In this document: positions 28,125-37,945 of the stretch, one piece after another | How the letters are laid out: each line of letters starts with the position of its first letter | How positions within the stretch are numbered: the stretch's first letter is position 1 | Source: an uncultured Alistipes sp. | GTDB taxonomy: Bacteria; Bacteroidota; Bacteroidia; Bacteroidales; Rikenellaceae | Reading direction: 5' to 3' | Length of the DNA: 60,466 bases | Assembly: GCA_944320665.1 (NCBI GenBank) | Contig: CALUII010000005.1 | Location: 1 to 60,466 of the forward strand | Made by a program: the position numbers and the translations under genes | Notes under the pieces: generated by a model | The model's database searches: none | What the model was told of the DNA's origin: nothing | What the model saw: the letters and a program-made list of their open reading frames with translations, nothing else

Positions 28125-28172
28125 AAAGAGGTCGGACCTTCTGTTGAAAAGAGGGTCCGACCTCTTTTTTTT
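28125..28172 (+). terminator. terminator after groESL; remainder of gap empty
   Basis: GAGGTCGGACC (28128-28138) pairs with GGTCCGACCTC (28154-28164), then eight T. It lies in the 349-base gap between groEL and the convergent recN; the rest of the gap (28173-28394) is GC-rich and shows no gene or recognisable element. Confidence 0.93.
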
Positions 28173-28394
28173 GTCTGTTGCGGAGGCTGGGGGTGGGGGC
28201 CGCAACGGAGCGGCGTGTGTGTACGGTCGGAATCCCGTTGGGGCGCATGCGGCGGCTCCGTTTGGGGCGTCTGAAGTTCCCGGGCAGCGGCATCCGGTCG
28301 GCAGCGCCTCGGTCGGGATTCGGGTGGCTTGGTCCCGGTGGGGCTGGAGGAGGGCCGATTGGGGGGCGGGCTAAAAAGGTTGTGGAGAGGCGGG

Positions 28395-30041
28395 TCAGCG
28401 GCTCAACAGGATGCGGGCCTGTTCGAGGGCAGCCGGCGTGATCTCACTGCCGGAGAGCATCTTGGCGATCTCGGTCGTTCGCTCTTCGGCCGTAAGGCGG
28501 GTGATGTGTGTGTGGCCCTCCTGCTTGTAGACCACGAAGTGGGTTTCGCCCTTCGAGGCCACCTGCGGCAGGTGGGTGATGTCGACCACCTGCATCGACC
28601 GCGCCAGGGTGCTGATGATGGCGCCCATGGCGTCGGCAATGCGACCCGATACCCCGGTGTCGATCTCGTCAAAGAGGATCGTCGGCAGTTGCATCCGGCG
28701 GGCCAGCAGGGCCTTCAGGGCCAGCATGACGCGCGACAACTCACCGCCCGAGGCGATGCGCTCGATGGGTTGCGGTGTGGTGTTGCGGTTGGCCGTGAAG
28801 AGGTAGGTTACCGTGTCGCAGCCCGTGCGGGACAACTCCTTTGCCTTCGAATCGAGGCCGATGCGGAAGACGGCATCGGGCATACCCAATTGCATGAGCG
28901 TTTGCAGGATCTGCTGTTCGAATTCGGGCGCAGCCTGAGCGCGGCCGTCGTGCAGCCGATCGGCCAGCGTGCGCGCCTCGGACTCGGTGCGGGCGATGCG
29001 CGATTCGAGTTCGGCAATCTCTTCGTCGCCGTGGGTGATGGCCGCCAGCTGTTCCGTGCAGCGGTCGCGCAGGGCGATCAGTTCGTTCAGGTCGGCGACG
29101 TGGTGTTTCTGTTCGAGTGAATAGAGCGTATTGAGGCGGTCACTGACCTTGCGTAACCGTTCCGGATCGGCATCGAGTCGTTCGCTGTCGTCGGCAGCCG
29201 TAGCTCCGAGGTCCTTCAGCTCCTCGATCACGGAACGCAGGCGCGAGGCCATCTCCGCACCCTGGGGATAACTTTCGCCCAGATGGTTGAGTGCAGTCTC
29301 CGACTGCTTCAATCGGGGCAGAATTCCCACCTCCTCTTCGTCGAGTGCATTGCGCAGGGCGGTGAGCGCTTCACCGATCTGATCGGCATGTTCGAGCACC
29401 GAGAGTTCGGCTTCGAGTTCCGTCTGCTCGCCATCGCGCAGTTGTGCGGCCGTCAGCTCCTCGACCTGGAAGCGCAGCCACTCCTCGTCGCGTTTTCCCT
29501 GCTCGGCAGCCGCGCGTCGCTCCTCCAACTCGCGCCGCAGGCTATTCAGTGCCGTGTAGCAGCGGCCGTACTCTTCGAGCAGCGGGCCGTTGCCGGCCAC
29601 GGTGTCCAGGGCCGAGGTGCGGAACTCCTCCGACGAGAGGATGAGGTTCTGGTGCTGGGAGTGGATATCGATCAGCTGCGCGCCGAATTCACGCAGTTGA
29701 GTCAGTTGTACGGGGATGTCGTTGATGAAGGCGCGGCTCTTGCCCGCCGGCGTGATCATCCGGCGTACGGTCGTGAGCTCGGCGTAGTCCAGGTCGTGTG
29801 CCTCGAAAAAGGGCTCCATCTTGCGGCCCGTGAGGTCGAAAAGCCCCTCGACCACGCAGTTGCGCGTCGTGTCCTTGAGGGTCGAGCCCTCGTTTTTATT
29901 GCCCAGCAGCAGTCCGAGTGCCCCCAGCAGGATCGACTTTCCGGCACCGGTCTCGCCCGTGATGATGTTCAGATGGGGATCGAGCTCCATTTCGAGCTGC
30001 TCGATCAGGGCGTAGTTTTCGACGGTCAGACGACGTAACAT
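28395..30041 (-). CDS. recN: DNA repair protein RecN
   Basis: SMC-like ATPase acting in double-strand break repair. 548 residues, normal length. Walker A GETGAGKSILLGAL near residue 35, long coiled-coil arms in the middle (ELEERRAAAEQGKRDEEWL etc.), ABC signature region IASGGELSRVMLALK, Walker B TILFDEIDTGVSGRIADAMG, and QVVDITHLPQVASKGETHFVVYK. Last gene of the bamD-rpoZ-coaBC-recN operon, 35 bases after coaBC. Confidence 0.98.
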   Translation of the reverse strand: MLRRLTVENYALIEQLEMELDPHLNIITGETGAGKSILLGALGLLLGNKNEGSTLKDTTRNCVVEGLFDLTGRKMEPFFEAHDLDYAELTTVRRMITPAGKSRAFINDIPVQLTQLREFGAQLIDIHSQHQNLILSSEEFRTSALDTVAGNGPLLEEYGRCYTALNSLRRELEERRAAAEQGKRDEEWLRFQVEELTAAQLRDGEQTELEAELSVLEHADQIGEALTALRNALDEEEVGILPRLKQSETALNHLGESYPQGAEMASRLRSVIEELKDLGATAADDSERLDADPERLRKVSDRLNTLYSLEQKHHVADLNELIALRDRCTEQLAAITHGDEEIAELESRIARTESEARTLADRLHDGRAQAAPEFEQQILQTLMQLGMPDAVFRIGLDSKAKELSRTGCDTVTYLFTANRNTTPQPIERIASGGELSRVMLALKALLARRMQLPTILFDEIDTGVSGRIADAMGAIISTLARSMQVVDITHLPQVASKGETHFVVYKQEGHTHITRLTAEERTTEIAKMLSGSEITPAALEQARILLSR

Positions 30042-30076
30042 GGCGACACCTCGTATGGTTTCTTTGTGCTTGAATG

Positions 30077-31285
30077 TCAGGATTTCTTGTCGATCATCGA
30101 CTCGATCTTGTCGACGATGCGCGCAGCCACCTCGCTCTTCGGCATCAGCGGCAGGGACTCATGCCCCGCATGGTCGATGAAGGTGACCTTGTTCGTATCG
30201 CCGCGGAAGCCGGCTCCGGCGTCACGCAGTGAGTTGAGCACCACGAAGTCGAAATGTTTCTTTTCGAGTTTCGACTGTGCATTTGCCTCCTCGTCGTGGG
30301 TCTCGAGGGCAAAGCCTACCAACAGGCGGTTGCCTTTCCGTGTCCCGAGTTCGGCCGCAATGTCCTTCGTGCGGCGGAGGCGTATGGTGAGTTCGCCGTC
30401 GCCCTTCTTGATTTTGCAGTCAGCCACCTCTTCGGGGGTGTAGTCGGCCACGGCGGCGCACATCACGGCCCCGTCCGCGTGGTCGAAGGCCTCGAGGGCG
30501 GCGCGATACATCTCCTCGGCCGAGAGGACGTCGACACGGCGTACGCCGGCCGGCGTGGGCAGGGCCGTACGTCCGCTGACGAGCGTTACCTCGGCACCGC
30601 GTGCGGCCAGTTCTCCGGCCAGGGCATAGCCCATCTTTCCGGAGGAGTGATTCGAGATGAAACGCACGGGGTCGATGGCTTCGATCGTGGCCCCGGCGGT
30701 TACGAGAAAGTGTTTACCGCTGAGGTTCTTTTTTTTTTCGCTGCGGGCCAGGATTCCGTCGATGGCCCGTACGATGGCCTCGGGTTCGGCCATGCGGCCT
30801 TTGCCGGAGAGGCCGCTGGCCAGTTCGCCCTCATCGGGCTCGATGACCTCAACGCCGCGCCGGCGCAACGTGTCGAGGTTCTCCTGCGTGGCCGTGTGGG
30901 CATACATGTCGAGGTCCATTGCCGCAGCTACCGCCACGGGACAACGGGCCGACAGATAGGTGGTCAGCAACAGGTTGTCGGCGATACCGCAGGCCATTTT
31001 GGCCAGGGTGTTGGCCGTAGCGGGGGCGATGAGGTAGAGATCGGCCCACTCGCCCAGCGAGACATGCGAGTTCCAGGCGCCGTTCTCGGGGTCGAAGAAT
31101 TCGACCAGGATCGGGCGTTTGGAGAGGGTGGCCATCGTCAGCGGGGTGATGAACTGTTTGGCCAGCGGGGTCATGACGACCTGTACGTCGGCCCCCTCTT
31201 TTATCAGCAGGCGGCAGAGTGTGGCTGCCTTATAGGCAGCGATGCTGCCCGTGATGCCCAGCAGGATGTGTTTTCCGTGCAACAT
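30077..31285 (-). CDS. coaBC: bifunctional phosphopantothenoylcysteine decarboxylase/phosphopantothenate-cysteine ligase
   Basis: Two consecutive steps of coenzyme A synthesis. The N-terminal CoaC flavoprotein domain has GITGSIAAYKAATLCRLL and the active-site region ...VAAAMDLDMYAHTATQENL (the Bacteroidota variant of PAMNxxM). The C-terminal CoaB domain has LVTAGATIEAIDPVRFISNHSSGKMGYALA. 402 residues from the start at 31285 (MLHGKHILLGITGS); the in-frame extension to 31336 is not family-like. Operon member between rpoZ and recN. Confidence 0.97.
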   Translation of the reverse strand: MLHGKHILLGITGSIAAYKAATLCRLLIKEGADVQVVMTPLAKQFITPLTMATLSKRPILVEFFDPENGAWNSHVSLGEWADLYLIAPATANTLAKMACGIADNLLLTTYLSARCPVAVAAAMDLDMYAHTATQENLDTLRRRGVEVIEPDEGELASGLSGKGRMAEPEAIVRAIDGILARSEKKKNLSGKHFLVTAGATIEAIDPVRFISNHSSGKMGYALAGELAARGAEVTLVSGRTALPTPAGVRRVDVLSAEEMYRAALEAFDHADGAVMCAAVADYTPEEVADCKIKKGDGELTIRLRRTKDIAAELGTRKGNRLLVGFALETHDEEANAQSKLEKKHFDFVVLNSLRDAGAGFRGDTNKVTFIDHAGHESLPLMPKSEVAARIVDKIESMIDKKS

Positions 31286-31365
31286 GATTGACGATCCGTG
31301 CGTTCCTTGGTTCGGTTCTCCCGTGTGCAGCCGCACGCGGGTATTCGTCGTACGAAGGGGAGGTT

Positions 31366-31752
31366 TCAGGCCTCTTTGGGGGCTTCCTTGGCTGCTTTGG
31401 GCTCCTTGGGCTCCTTGGTGGCGGGAGCCTGCTGGGTGTCGGCTTTGCCTTCGCGCCAGAAGAGTTCGCCGTCGAGGAACTCCTCGGTGGCGATGATGGC
31501 CGGTTTGGGCAGACGCTCGTAGTAGCGCGAGATCTCGATCTGCTCGCGGTTCTCGAAGGTCTCCTCCATGGTGTCCGTGGGTGACGAGAAGTCGGCCAAC
31601 TTGCGGTTGAGCTCGGTTTTGAGCTCCGTGGCGATCTGATTCGCACGGCGTGCGATGATGTTCACGCTTTCGTAGATGTTGCCTGTTTCGCGGTCCAAAT
31701 CCACCAGTTTGCGGGTGATGGTGTTGTTCGGAATGTTTTTCTTGATCTCCAT
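31366..31752 (-). CDS. rpoZ: RNA polymerase omega subunit (RpoZ/Rpb6 family)
   Basis: 128 residues. The Bacteroidota omega homolog: LVDLDRETGNIYESVNIIARRANQIATELKTEL is the omega/Rpb6 core, then FENREQIEISRYYERLPKPAIIATEEFLDGELFW. It promotes RNA polymerase assembly and binds beta'. The C-terminal ~20 residues are a short repetitive Lys/Glu/Pro tail (KEPKEPKAAKEAPKEA). It lies 18 bases after bamD, the usual Bacteroidota arrangement. Confidence 0.93.
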   Translation of the reverse strand: MEIKKNIPNNTITRKLVDLDRETGNIYESVNIIARRANQIATELKTELNRKLADFSSPTDTMEETFENREQIEISRYYERLPKPAIIATEEFLDGELFWREGKADTQQAPATKEPKEPKAAKEAPKEA

Positions 31753-31770
31753 CTTATTATCTATAAAGCT

Positions 31771-32604
31771 TTATGATTCGCTGTTTTCCGCCTGCTGGTG
31801 GGCGGCGAGGTAGTCCTTTGCGGCCAGGGCATATCGGTCGAGCTCCTTGCGGTGCTCCGACTCGGGAAATTCGCCGATGAACGAGTAGTAGGAGTCGAGC
31901 ATCGAGAGGAATCGGTCGGTCTGTTTGCTCGAGACCGAGTTGTCGGCGAGCCGGTACCCGGCCACCACGACGTAATACATGATCTCCTCGCGGTGGTTGC
32001 TTTCGGGGTAGGCCTTCAGGGCGTTTTGCAGGGCGACGATGGCCGACTTGTAGCGTCCGATCTTGTAATAGGTATAGGCGTTGTAGTAGGCCTTGTCGTA
32101 CTGGCGCTGGAGCAGTTCGGAGTCGATCTTCTGGAAAGTTTCGACCCGTTCGCTTCGGGAGTAGCGCGAGATGAATTCGGCGATGGCCGTTCGGGCGTGT
32201 CCGGTCATGGTCTGGTCGCGAGTGGGGCCCGGGGCCATGTGGTAGAAGCAGAGGGCGTACATTCCCTCGGCGTCTTCGATGAAGACGCTGCGGCCGTATC
32301 GTCTGCGGAACTGGTCGAGCAGTTCGCCGGCGGTGGCATAGTCGTGGGACTTGAACTTGCAGCGGGCGTTGAAGAAGGCGATGCTGTCTTCGCGTGCGGT
32401 GCCGCTGTACATGTTGCCGATGCTCTCCAGCAGGGTGGAGGCTTTGGTCCACTTTTCGGCCTCATAGAATTCGAGCGCTTTGGCATAGATCAGCTCGGGG
32501 TCGTTGCTGCGCAGGATGCTGTTGATGCTGCCGCAGCCTGGGATGGCGGTGAACAGCAGTAGGAGGAGCATGCCGCAGGTGGCGTATCGAAACACTCTCT
32601 TCAT
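31771..32604 (-). CDS. bamD: outer membrane assembly lipoprotein BamD
   Basis: Lipoprotein of the BAM complex that inserts outer-membrane beta-barrels. 277 residues from MKRVFRYATCGMLLLLLFTAIPGC; the acylated Cys is followed by Gly-Ser. TPR-like helices follow (AKALEFYEAEKWTKASTLLESI, NAYTYYKIGRYKSAIVALQNALKAYPESNHREEIMY). The ORF could be read from 32640 but the promoter -7 box at 32638-32645 excludes that start. First gene of bamD-rpoZ-coaBC-recN. Confidence 0.95.
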   Translation of the reverse strand: MKRVFRYATCGMLLLLLFTAIPGCGSINSILRSNDPELIYAKALEFYEAEKWTKASTLLESIGNMYSGTAREDSIAFFNARCKFKSHDYATAGELLDQFRRRYGRSVFIEDAEGMYALCFYHMAPGPTRDQTMTGHARTAIAEFISRYSRSERVETFQKIDSELLQRQYDKAYYNAYTYYKIGRYKSAIVALQNALKAYPESNHREEIMYYVVVAGYRLADNSVSSKQTDRFLSMLDSYYSFIGEFPESEHRKELDRYALAAKDYLAAHQQAENSES

Positions 32605-32637
32605 CGGGAAATCTTTATGCAGCGCTACTTTAGAGCG

Positions 32638-32669
32638 CAAAGTTACACATTATTTAACGATCTCGCAAA
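32638..32669 (-). promoter_or_regulatory. promoter of the bamD operon
   Basis: On the minus strand TTTG (32669-32666), 20 bases, TAACTTTG (32645-32638). Perfect consensus; start of transcription ~28 bases before bamD. Confidence 0.88.
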
Positions 32670-32713
32670 TAAATTTATTGCACCCTCCGGGTGGGTCGCA
32701 ACGTGGAAAAAGA

Positions 32714-32745
32714 TTTGGAAATTCGGATTTAACTTTCTACCTTTG
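32714..32745 (+). promoter_or_regulatory. promoter of greA
   Basis: TTTG (32714-32717), 20 bases, TACCTTTG (32738-32745). Perfect consensus. Divergent from the bamD promoter with 44 bases between them. The greA leader would be ~80 bases. Confidence 0.88.
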
Positions 32746-32828
32746 TGCAACACATGTATGAATGGGGTTCTGACCTTCGCGGGTCGGAATTCTTATTTTT
32801 TTCTGTTCTATCGCAGACGGTTAAAATT

Positions 32829-33305
32829 ATGGCAAAAGAGATTATTTATCTGACGGCTGAGGGGTACAAGAAGCTCAAGGACGAACTGGATCATATGCGT
32901 TCGGTGGAGCGCCCTGCCATTTCGGCGGCGATTGCCGAGGCCCGCGACAAGGGCGACCTTTCGGAGAATGCCGAGTACGACGCTGCGCGCGAGGCGCAGG
33001 GGTTGCTCGAGATGCGCATCGCCAAGATGGAGGATACGCTGGCCAATGCCCGCGTGATCGACGAGTCGAAGATCGACAAGAGCAAGGTGCAGATCCTGAG
33101 CAAGGTGACGCTGCTCAACCACAACAACAACAAGCAGATGGTCTATACGATCGTGGCCGAGCACGAGGCCAATCTGCGTGAGGGCAAGCTGGCGATCGGA
33201 ACGCCTATTGCCAAGGCGTTGCTGGGCAAGAAGAAGGGCGACCAGGTCGATGTGACGGTGCCGGCCGGTACGCTTCACTTCGAGATCCTCGACATCTCGA
33301 TCTGA
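32829..33305 (+). CDS. greA: transcription elongation factor GreA
   Basis: Rescues backtracked RNA polymerase by stimulating transcript cleavage. 158 residues. The coiled-coil N-terminal domain reads YLTAEGYKKLKDELDHMRSVERP...AEARDKGDLSENAEYDAAREAQ, containing the acidic tip residues (GDLSENAEYDAA) that coordinate Mg. The C-terminal FKBP-like domain includes SPIAKALLG-type GTPIAKALLGKKKGDQVDV. The start at 32829 is the family start and lies downstream of the promoter; the earlier ATG at 32745 overlaps the -7 box. Confidence 0.98.
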   Translation: MAKEIIYLTAEGYKKLKDELDHMRSVERPAISAAIAEARDKGDLSENAEYDAAREAQGLLEMRIAKMEDTLANARVIDESKIDKSKVQILSKVTLLNHNNNKQMVYTIVAEHEANLREGKLAIGTPIAKALLGKKKGDQVDVTVPAGTLHFEILDISI

Positions 33306-33418
33306 TGCGCTCCCTTCCCGTTGAGGTGAGGAGGGGATCCTGCCGGCGCGCCCCAGTGCGGGCCGCGGTGCGGATGCTGTAAGACGAAGCAGACAAGCAA
33401 GCTGTATATTTAAGTAGA

Positions 33419-33464
33419 AGAGCAGCCGGCTCGTGCGGGAGAAACCGCATGAGCCGGCTGCTCT
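33419..33464. terminator. hairpin between greA and lysC
   Basis: AGAGCAGCCGGCTC (33419-33432) pairs with GAGCCGGCTGCTCT (33451-33464), with an inner TGCGG/CCGCA pair. Stem of ~19 bp between convergent genes. The T-run is weak (TGTTT), so termination efficiency is uncertain. Confidence 0.7.
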
Positions 33465-33492
33465 GTTTCGGTCACAGTCCGACGGAGTGGAG

Positions 33493-34755
33493 CTACTGCT
33501 TGCGCACGACACGCACGGTCGACTGCGTCGTCTGGCGGATGAAGACCTTGGGGCCGATCTGCGCATAGCGCAGGAAGAGCTCTTCGGTGTAGCCGCGGAT
33601 GGTGAGCAGCTCCATGTCGTCGGTCTTCAGCACGTCGAAACCCGCTTCACGCAGGGCGGCGACGGCCTCGTCGATGTGCCACGTCGTGTCGACACAGAGG
33701 CTCAGGTTGACGGCCGAGTTGTGGACCAGGTTGGTCTTGATGCGGAAGCGTTCGAGCAGCGAGAAGATCGTGCCGAGCTTCTCCTCGAGGACGAACGAGA
33801 GGTCGCGCGAACGGATCGTCAACAGCACCTGCCCCTTCTTCAGGATGAGGATCGGAACCTCCACGGGCGACGAGATGCCGCGTATGACCGTACCCGGTTT
33901 GCGCTTGTCTCCGAACGGACGCACGTAGAGCGGGATGTTCTTGTTCTGCAGTGGTTTGATCGTCTTGGGGTGGATTACCTGTGCGCCGCTGTAGGCCAGC
34001 TCGATGGTGTCGAGGTAGTTCAGTTCGGGGATCTGCACGGCGTCGGGAAAGATCTTCGGGTCGGCATTCATCACGCCATCCACATCCTTCCATACGGACA
34101 TCGACTCGGCATCGAGGATGTTGGCCACGACCGCCGCCGAGTAGTCCGAACCTTCGCGTCCGAGGGTGGTGGTGGAGCCGTCGGGTGCACCGCCGATGAA
34201 GCCCTGGCCGATGAAGATGTCGATGCCGGGGGCTGCGGCGGCGATTTCGGCGCGCAGCAGCGGGGCCGAAGCCGCGATGTCGACACCGGCATCCTTGTGG
34301 CGCTGTTCGGTGCGGAATCCGCGGCGCATGTCGATCCAGTGGTTCGGCGTGCCGGCGAAGGCCAGGTAGTCGGAGATGATCGAGGTTGAGATCAACTCGC
34401 CAAAGGCGACGATCGTGTCGTACCACAACTCGGCGTCACGCGGATCGTAATCGGTCTGCGTGGCGATGCGTTCGAGTTCGGCAAACAGGGCCTCGACTCG
34501 TTCGAGCTGCTTGGGACCGTGCCACAGGTCGTTGATGATGGCGGCGTGGTATTCGCGCAGTTCGGCGATGCGCTCCATCGAGGTCTGCGGGTCGCCGTGC
34601 TGCACCCCTTCGAATACCTTTTCGAGGGCGTTGGTGGTCTTGCCCATGGCCGAGACGACGATGAACAGGTTGTGTTCGTCGCCGATGATCTTTTGCAGGT
34701 TGCGGACTCCGTCGGCATTGCGGACCGAGGCGCCGCCGAATTTATAGACTTTCAT
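33493..34755 (-). CDS. lysC: aspartate kinase (monofunctional)
   Basis: First step of the aspartate family pathway: aspartate to aspartyl phosphate. 420 residues from MKVYKFGGASVRNADGV at 34755; the reading frame is open far upstream but only this start is conserved. Kinase motifs: KFGGAS, FIVVSAMGKTTNALE, GFIGGAPDGSTTTLGREGSDYSAA. The C-terminal half has ACT regulatory domains (FSLLERFRIKTNLVHNSAVNLSLCVD), implying feedback control by an amino acid. Placed 56 bases after a prolyl oligopeptidase gene on the same strand. asd and dapD of the same pathway lie elsewhere in the window. Confidence 0.95.
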   Translation of the reverse strand: MKVYKFGGASVRNADGVRNLQKIIGDEHNLFIVVSAMGKTTNALEKVFEGVQHGDPQTSMERIAELREYHAAIINDLWHGPKQLERVEALFAELERIATQTDYDPRDAELWYDTIVAFGELISTSIISDYLAFAGTPNHWIDMRRGFRTEQRHKDAGVDIAASAPLLRAEIAAAAPGIDIFIGQGFIGGAPDGSTTTLGREGSDYSAAVVANILDAESMSVWKDVDGVMNADPKIFPDAVQIPELNYLDTIELAYSGAQVIHPKTIKPLQNKNIPLYVRPFGDKRKPGTVIRGISSPVEVPILILKKGQVLLTIRSRDLSFVLEEKLGTIFSLLERFRIKTNLVHNSAVNLSLCVDTTWHIDEAVAALREAGFDVLKTDDMELLTIRGYTEELFLRYAQIGPKVFIRQTTQSTVRVVRKQ

Positions 34756-34811
34756 ATATGCGTGTGAAAACGTGTGTCGGTTGTTTCTGTGTGAGCCTGG
34801 CGGCCGGCGGC

Positions 34812-36947
34812 TCAGTGGCGGGTGTCGACCGGTTTGTAGGGCGTATGCGTATTCTGGAAGAGGAAGGCGAAGACGTCGGCCGCCTCGGCAATGCGTTTCG
34901 AGGTGGGTTTCCCGGCACCGTGGCCTGCATTCGACTCGATGCGGATCAGGATGGGCGCCTCGCCTGCCTGGCAGTGCTGCAGCTCGGCGGCGAACTTGAA
35001 CGAGTGGGCCGGGACGACGCGGTCGTCGTGGTCGGCCGTAGTGATGAGCGTAGCCGGATAGGCCGTTCCCTTGCGGATGTTGTGGAGCGGCGAGTAGCGG
35101 TAGATGTAGCGGAACTGCTCTTCGTTTTCGCTCGTGCCGTACTCGACGGCCCAGCCCCAGCCGATGGTGAAGCGGTGGTAACGCAGCATGTCCATCACGC
35201 CGACGGCCGGCAGGCAGACGGCGAAGAGGTCGGGACGCTGCACCTCGCAGGCACCGACGAGCAGGCCGCCGTTCGAACCGCCGGCGATAGCCAGCTTTTC
35301 GGACGAGGTGTATCCGTTGGTGATGAGCCATTCGGCGGCGGCGATGAAGTCGTCGAAGACATTCTGCTTGTTTTCGAGCATGCCGGCGCGGTGCCAGGCC
35401 TCGCCGTACTCCGATCCGCCGCGCAGGTTGGCCACGCAGTAGATGCCGCCCTGCTCCATGAACATCACGGCCGAGGGGTTGAAGCCTGGCGTGAGGTTGA
35501 TCTGGAAGCCGCCGTAGGCATAGAGGTAGCAGGGATTCGAACCGTCGAGGCGGATGTCGCGGCGGTGCGAGACGAACATCGGCACGCGCGTGCCGTCCTT
35601 CGACGTGTAGAAGATCTGCTCGGTGACGAAATCCGCGGGGTCGAACGTCAGTTCCGGAGCCCGATAAAGGGTCGATTCGCCCGTGGCGATGTCGTAGCGG
35701 TAGACCGTTTCGGGGGTGGTGTAGTTCGTCAGGGCGTAGAAGAGTTCGTGAGCCTCTTTTTCGCCGTTGAAGCCGCTGACGGTGCCGATGTCCGGCAGCG
35801 TCACGTTGCGTACCAGCGTGCCGTCGTAGTTGTATTGTGCGATTTGGCTTTGGGCATCCTCGAGGTACGATGCGAAGAGGTAGCCGCCCGTTGCGGCCAC
35901 ACCCTCAAGCAGCGTGCTGTCGCGTTCGGGGATGACCACCCGATCCTCCTGCGGATTGAGGAGGTTGACGCAGCGCAGGGCGTTGTTCGGGGCCTGGCGG
36001 TTGGTGACGTAGTAGAGTCGGTTGTCGCGGCAGTCGACGGGCGAGTAGTCGTTGTCGAAGCCGGCGAAGAGCGTGCGGAACTGCTTCTCGTCGGTGCGCC
36101 GGTAGAGCAGCTCCGAGCCCGAGGTTCCCTCCGAAGCGTAGATGAAGAGCCAGCGTCCGTCGTCGCTGGGCCAGGCGCTGAAGTAACGGAGCGGATGGGC
36201 CGGATCGGTATAGATCAGCTCGTCGGCACGCTGCGGCGTGCCCAGACGGTGGTAATAGATCTTCTGGAACTGGTTCTGCGAGGAGTAGACGCCCGATTCG
36301 GGGGCGTCGTACGCACTGTAGTAGAATCCTTTGGAGTCGGGCGACCAGACCGCTCCGGCGTTTTTGATCCATTCGATGCGGTCGTCGGTCAGCGAGCCGT
36401 CGGCCGTGCTCTTCACGCGCAGTTCCATCCAGTCCGATCCCGATGCGGCCGTGCCGTAGGCGCACCAGCGTCCGTCCTCGGAGAAGGCGAGCGAGGTGAG
36501 GGCCACGGTGCCGTCGTCCGACAGCGTGTTGGGGTCGAGGAAGACCTCGGCCTCACCGCCCAACTCGCGGGTGCGGTAGAGGATGGCCTGGTTCTGCAGC
36601 CCGTCGTTATAGAAATAGTAGTAATAATCGCCCTTGTGGAACGGGGCCCCCTGCTTGGGGTAGTTCCACAACTGGGTGAGGCGTTCGCGGATGGCGTCGC
36701 GGAAGGGGATCTGTGCGAGGTATTGTTCCGTCACGGCGTTTTCGGCCGCGACCCATGCGGCCGTAGCCTCCGAACGGTCGTCCTCGAGCCAGCGGTAGGG
36801 GTCGGCAACGGTCGTGCCGAAGTAGTTGTCGGTCACCTCGCTCCGTTCGGCGGCGGGGTATGGGGGTACTTGGATGGTCTTCATGCGGTTGCAGCTGATG
36901 AGTGTCGTGCCGGCCAGGGCCAGCAGCAGAAGATACGGTCTGTTCAT
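34812..36947 (-). CDS. prolyl oligopeptidase family serine peptidase (S9A), lipoprotein
   Basis: 711 residues. [20 protein letters not shown] is a lipoprotein signal. The N-terminal beta-propeller is followed by the alpha/beta-hydrolase domain: nucleophile Ser in [11 protein letters not shown], Asp in [15 protein letters not shown], His in [11 protein letters not shown], a full S9A triad. [23 protein letters not shown] is typical near the N-terminus. It cleaves short peptides after proline in the periplasm or at the cell surface. A -7 box TAACTTTG is at 36997-36990. Cotranscription with lysC is possible. Confidence 0.95.
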   Translation of the reverse strand: MNRPYLLLLALAGTTLISCNRMKTIQVPPYPAAERSEVTDNYFGTTVADPYRWLEDDRSEATAAWVAAENAVTEQYLAQIPFRDAIRERLTQLWNYPKQGAPFHKGDYYYYFYNDGLQNQAILYRTRELGGEAEVFLDPNTLSDDGTVALTSLAFSEDGRWCAYGTAASGSDWMELRVKSTADGSLTDDRIEWIKNAGAVWSPDSKGFYYSAYDAPESGVYSSQNQFQKIYYHRLGTPQRADELIYTDPAHPLRYFSAWPSDDGRWLFIYASEGTSGSELLYRRTDEKQFRTLFAGFDNDYSPVDCRDNRLYYVTNRQAPNNALRCVNLLNPQEDRVVIPERDSTLLEGVAATGGYLFASYLEDAQSQIAQYNYDGTLVRNVTLPDIGTVSGFNGEKEAHELFYALTNYTTPETVYRYDIATGESTLYRAPELTFDPADFVTEQIFYTSKDGTRVPMFVSHRRDIRLDGSNPCYLYAYGGFQINLTPGFNPSAVMFMEQGGIYCVANLRGGSEYGEAWHRAGMLENKQNVFDDFIAAAEWLITNGYTSSEKLAIAGGSNGGLLVGACEVQRPDLFAVCLPAVGVMDMLRYHRFTIGWGWAVEYGTSENEEQFRYIYRYSPLHNIRKGTAYPATLITTADHDDRVVPAHSFKFAAELQHCQAGEAPILIRIESNAGHGAGKPTSKRIAEAADVFAFLFQNTHTPYKPVDTRH

Positions 36948-37070
36948 GGGCGTTGTCCGGCTCCATGTGAAGAGCGCGAACGGTTAGCACAAAGTTACGC
37001 AAAAAAGTCGGGACTTGGCCCCGCGATCCGAAAGATTTTGCATACCTTTGGGCTTCACGAAATGCGATCA

Positions 37071-37913
37071 ATGACGAAATACATGAACTACGACGAATTG
37101 AAGTCAACGGTCGAGCGGGCCTGGGAGAATCGCGCCCTGCTCGACGACGAGTCGGTGCGCGCGGCCGTGTGCGCCGTGATCGAGGAGGTCGACAAGGGAC
37201 GTCTGCGTACGGCCGAGCCGGTCGATCCCGAACAGAGCCTCTGGCAGGTGAACGAGTGGGTCAAGAAGGCCGTCATCCTCTACTTCCCGATCCGCCCCAT
37301 GCGTACGATGCGGGCCGGTGAGTTGGAGTGGTACGACAAGATGGAGCTCAAGCACGGATACGAGGAGCTCGGCGTGCGGGCCGTGCCCCATGCCGTGGCA
37401 CGCTACGGCGCCTATGTCGCCTCGGGGGCGATCCTCATGCCCTCGTACGTCAACATCGGCGCCTATGTCGATACGGGGACGATGGTCGACACGTGGGCGA
37501 CGGTCGGATCGTGTGCCCAGATCGGGCGGCGCGTCCACCTTTCGGGCGGTGTCGGCATCGGCGGCGTCCTCGAACCGGTGCAGGCCGCACCGGTCATCAT
37601 CGAGGACGACTGCTTCATCGGCTCGCGTGCCATCGTGGTCGAGGGGGCGCACGTCTGCCGCGAGGCGGTGCTCGGGTCGAATACGGTGATCACGGGATCG
37701 ACCCACATCATCGACGTGACGGGGCCGGAGTCCGTCACCTACAAGGGCTACGTGCCGCCGCGTGCGGTGGTCGTGCCGGGCAGCTACCGCAAGCAGTTCC
37801 CGGCGGGCGAATACAGCGTCTCGTGTGCGCTGATCATCGGCCGGCGCAAGGAGTCGACCGACAAGAAGACCTCGTTGAACGACGCCCTGCGTGATTTCGG
37901 CGTGTCGGCCTGA
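37071..37913 (+). CDS. dapD: 2,3,4,5-tetrahydropyridine-2,6-dicarboxylate N-succinyltransferase
   Basis: Succinylates tetrahydrodipicolinate in diaminopimelate/lysine synthesis. About 280 residues. N-terminal helices (ELKSTVERAWENRALLD), then a left-handed beta-helix of hexapeptide repeats (ILMPSYVNIGAYVDTGTMVDTWATVGSCAQIGRRVHLSGGVGIGGVLEP) and the C-terminal DDCFIGSRAIVVEGAHVCREAVLGSNTVITGST. Start codons at 37062, 37071 and 37083 are possible; the -7 box TACCTTTG (37043-37050) favours 37071 or 37083. The very long open frame upstream of this on the + strand is an artefact of the opposite-strand peptidase gene. birA follows after 32 bases. Confidence 0.96.
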   Translation: MTKYMNYDELKSTVERAWENRALLDDESVRAAVCAVIEEVDKGRLRTAEPVDPEQSLWQVNEWVKKAVILYFPIRPMRTMRAGELEWYDKMELKHGYEELGVRAVPHAVARYGAYVASGAILMPSYVNIGAYVDTGTMVDTWATVGSCAQIGRRVHLSGGVGIGGVLEPVQAAPVIIEDDCFIGSRAIVVEGAHVCREAVLGSNTVITGSTHIIDVTGPESVTYKGYVPPRAVVVPGSYRKQFPAGEYSVSCALIIGRRKESTDKKTSLNDALRDFGVSA

Positions 37914-37945
37914 CGACGCCTGCATCAAAAAAACGGACGAAGCAG

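Noticed and set aside
34756-35331. N-terminal extension of lysC
   Set aside because: Aspartate kinase begins MKVYKFGGAS at 34755; the extension is antisense-like Arg-rich sequence overlapping the end of the peptidase gene.
34758-37070. Large N-terminal extension of dapD on the + strand
   Set aside because: It is antisense to the prolyl oligopeptidase, and a promoter for dapD (-7 box 37043-37050) lies within it.
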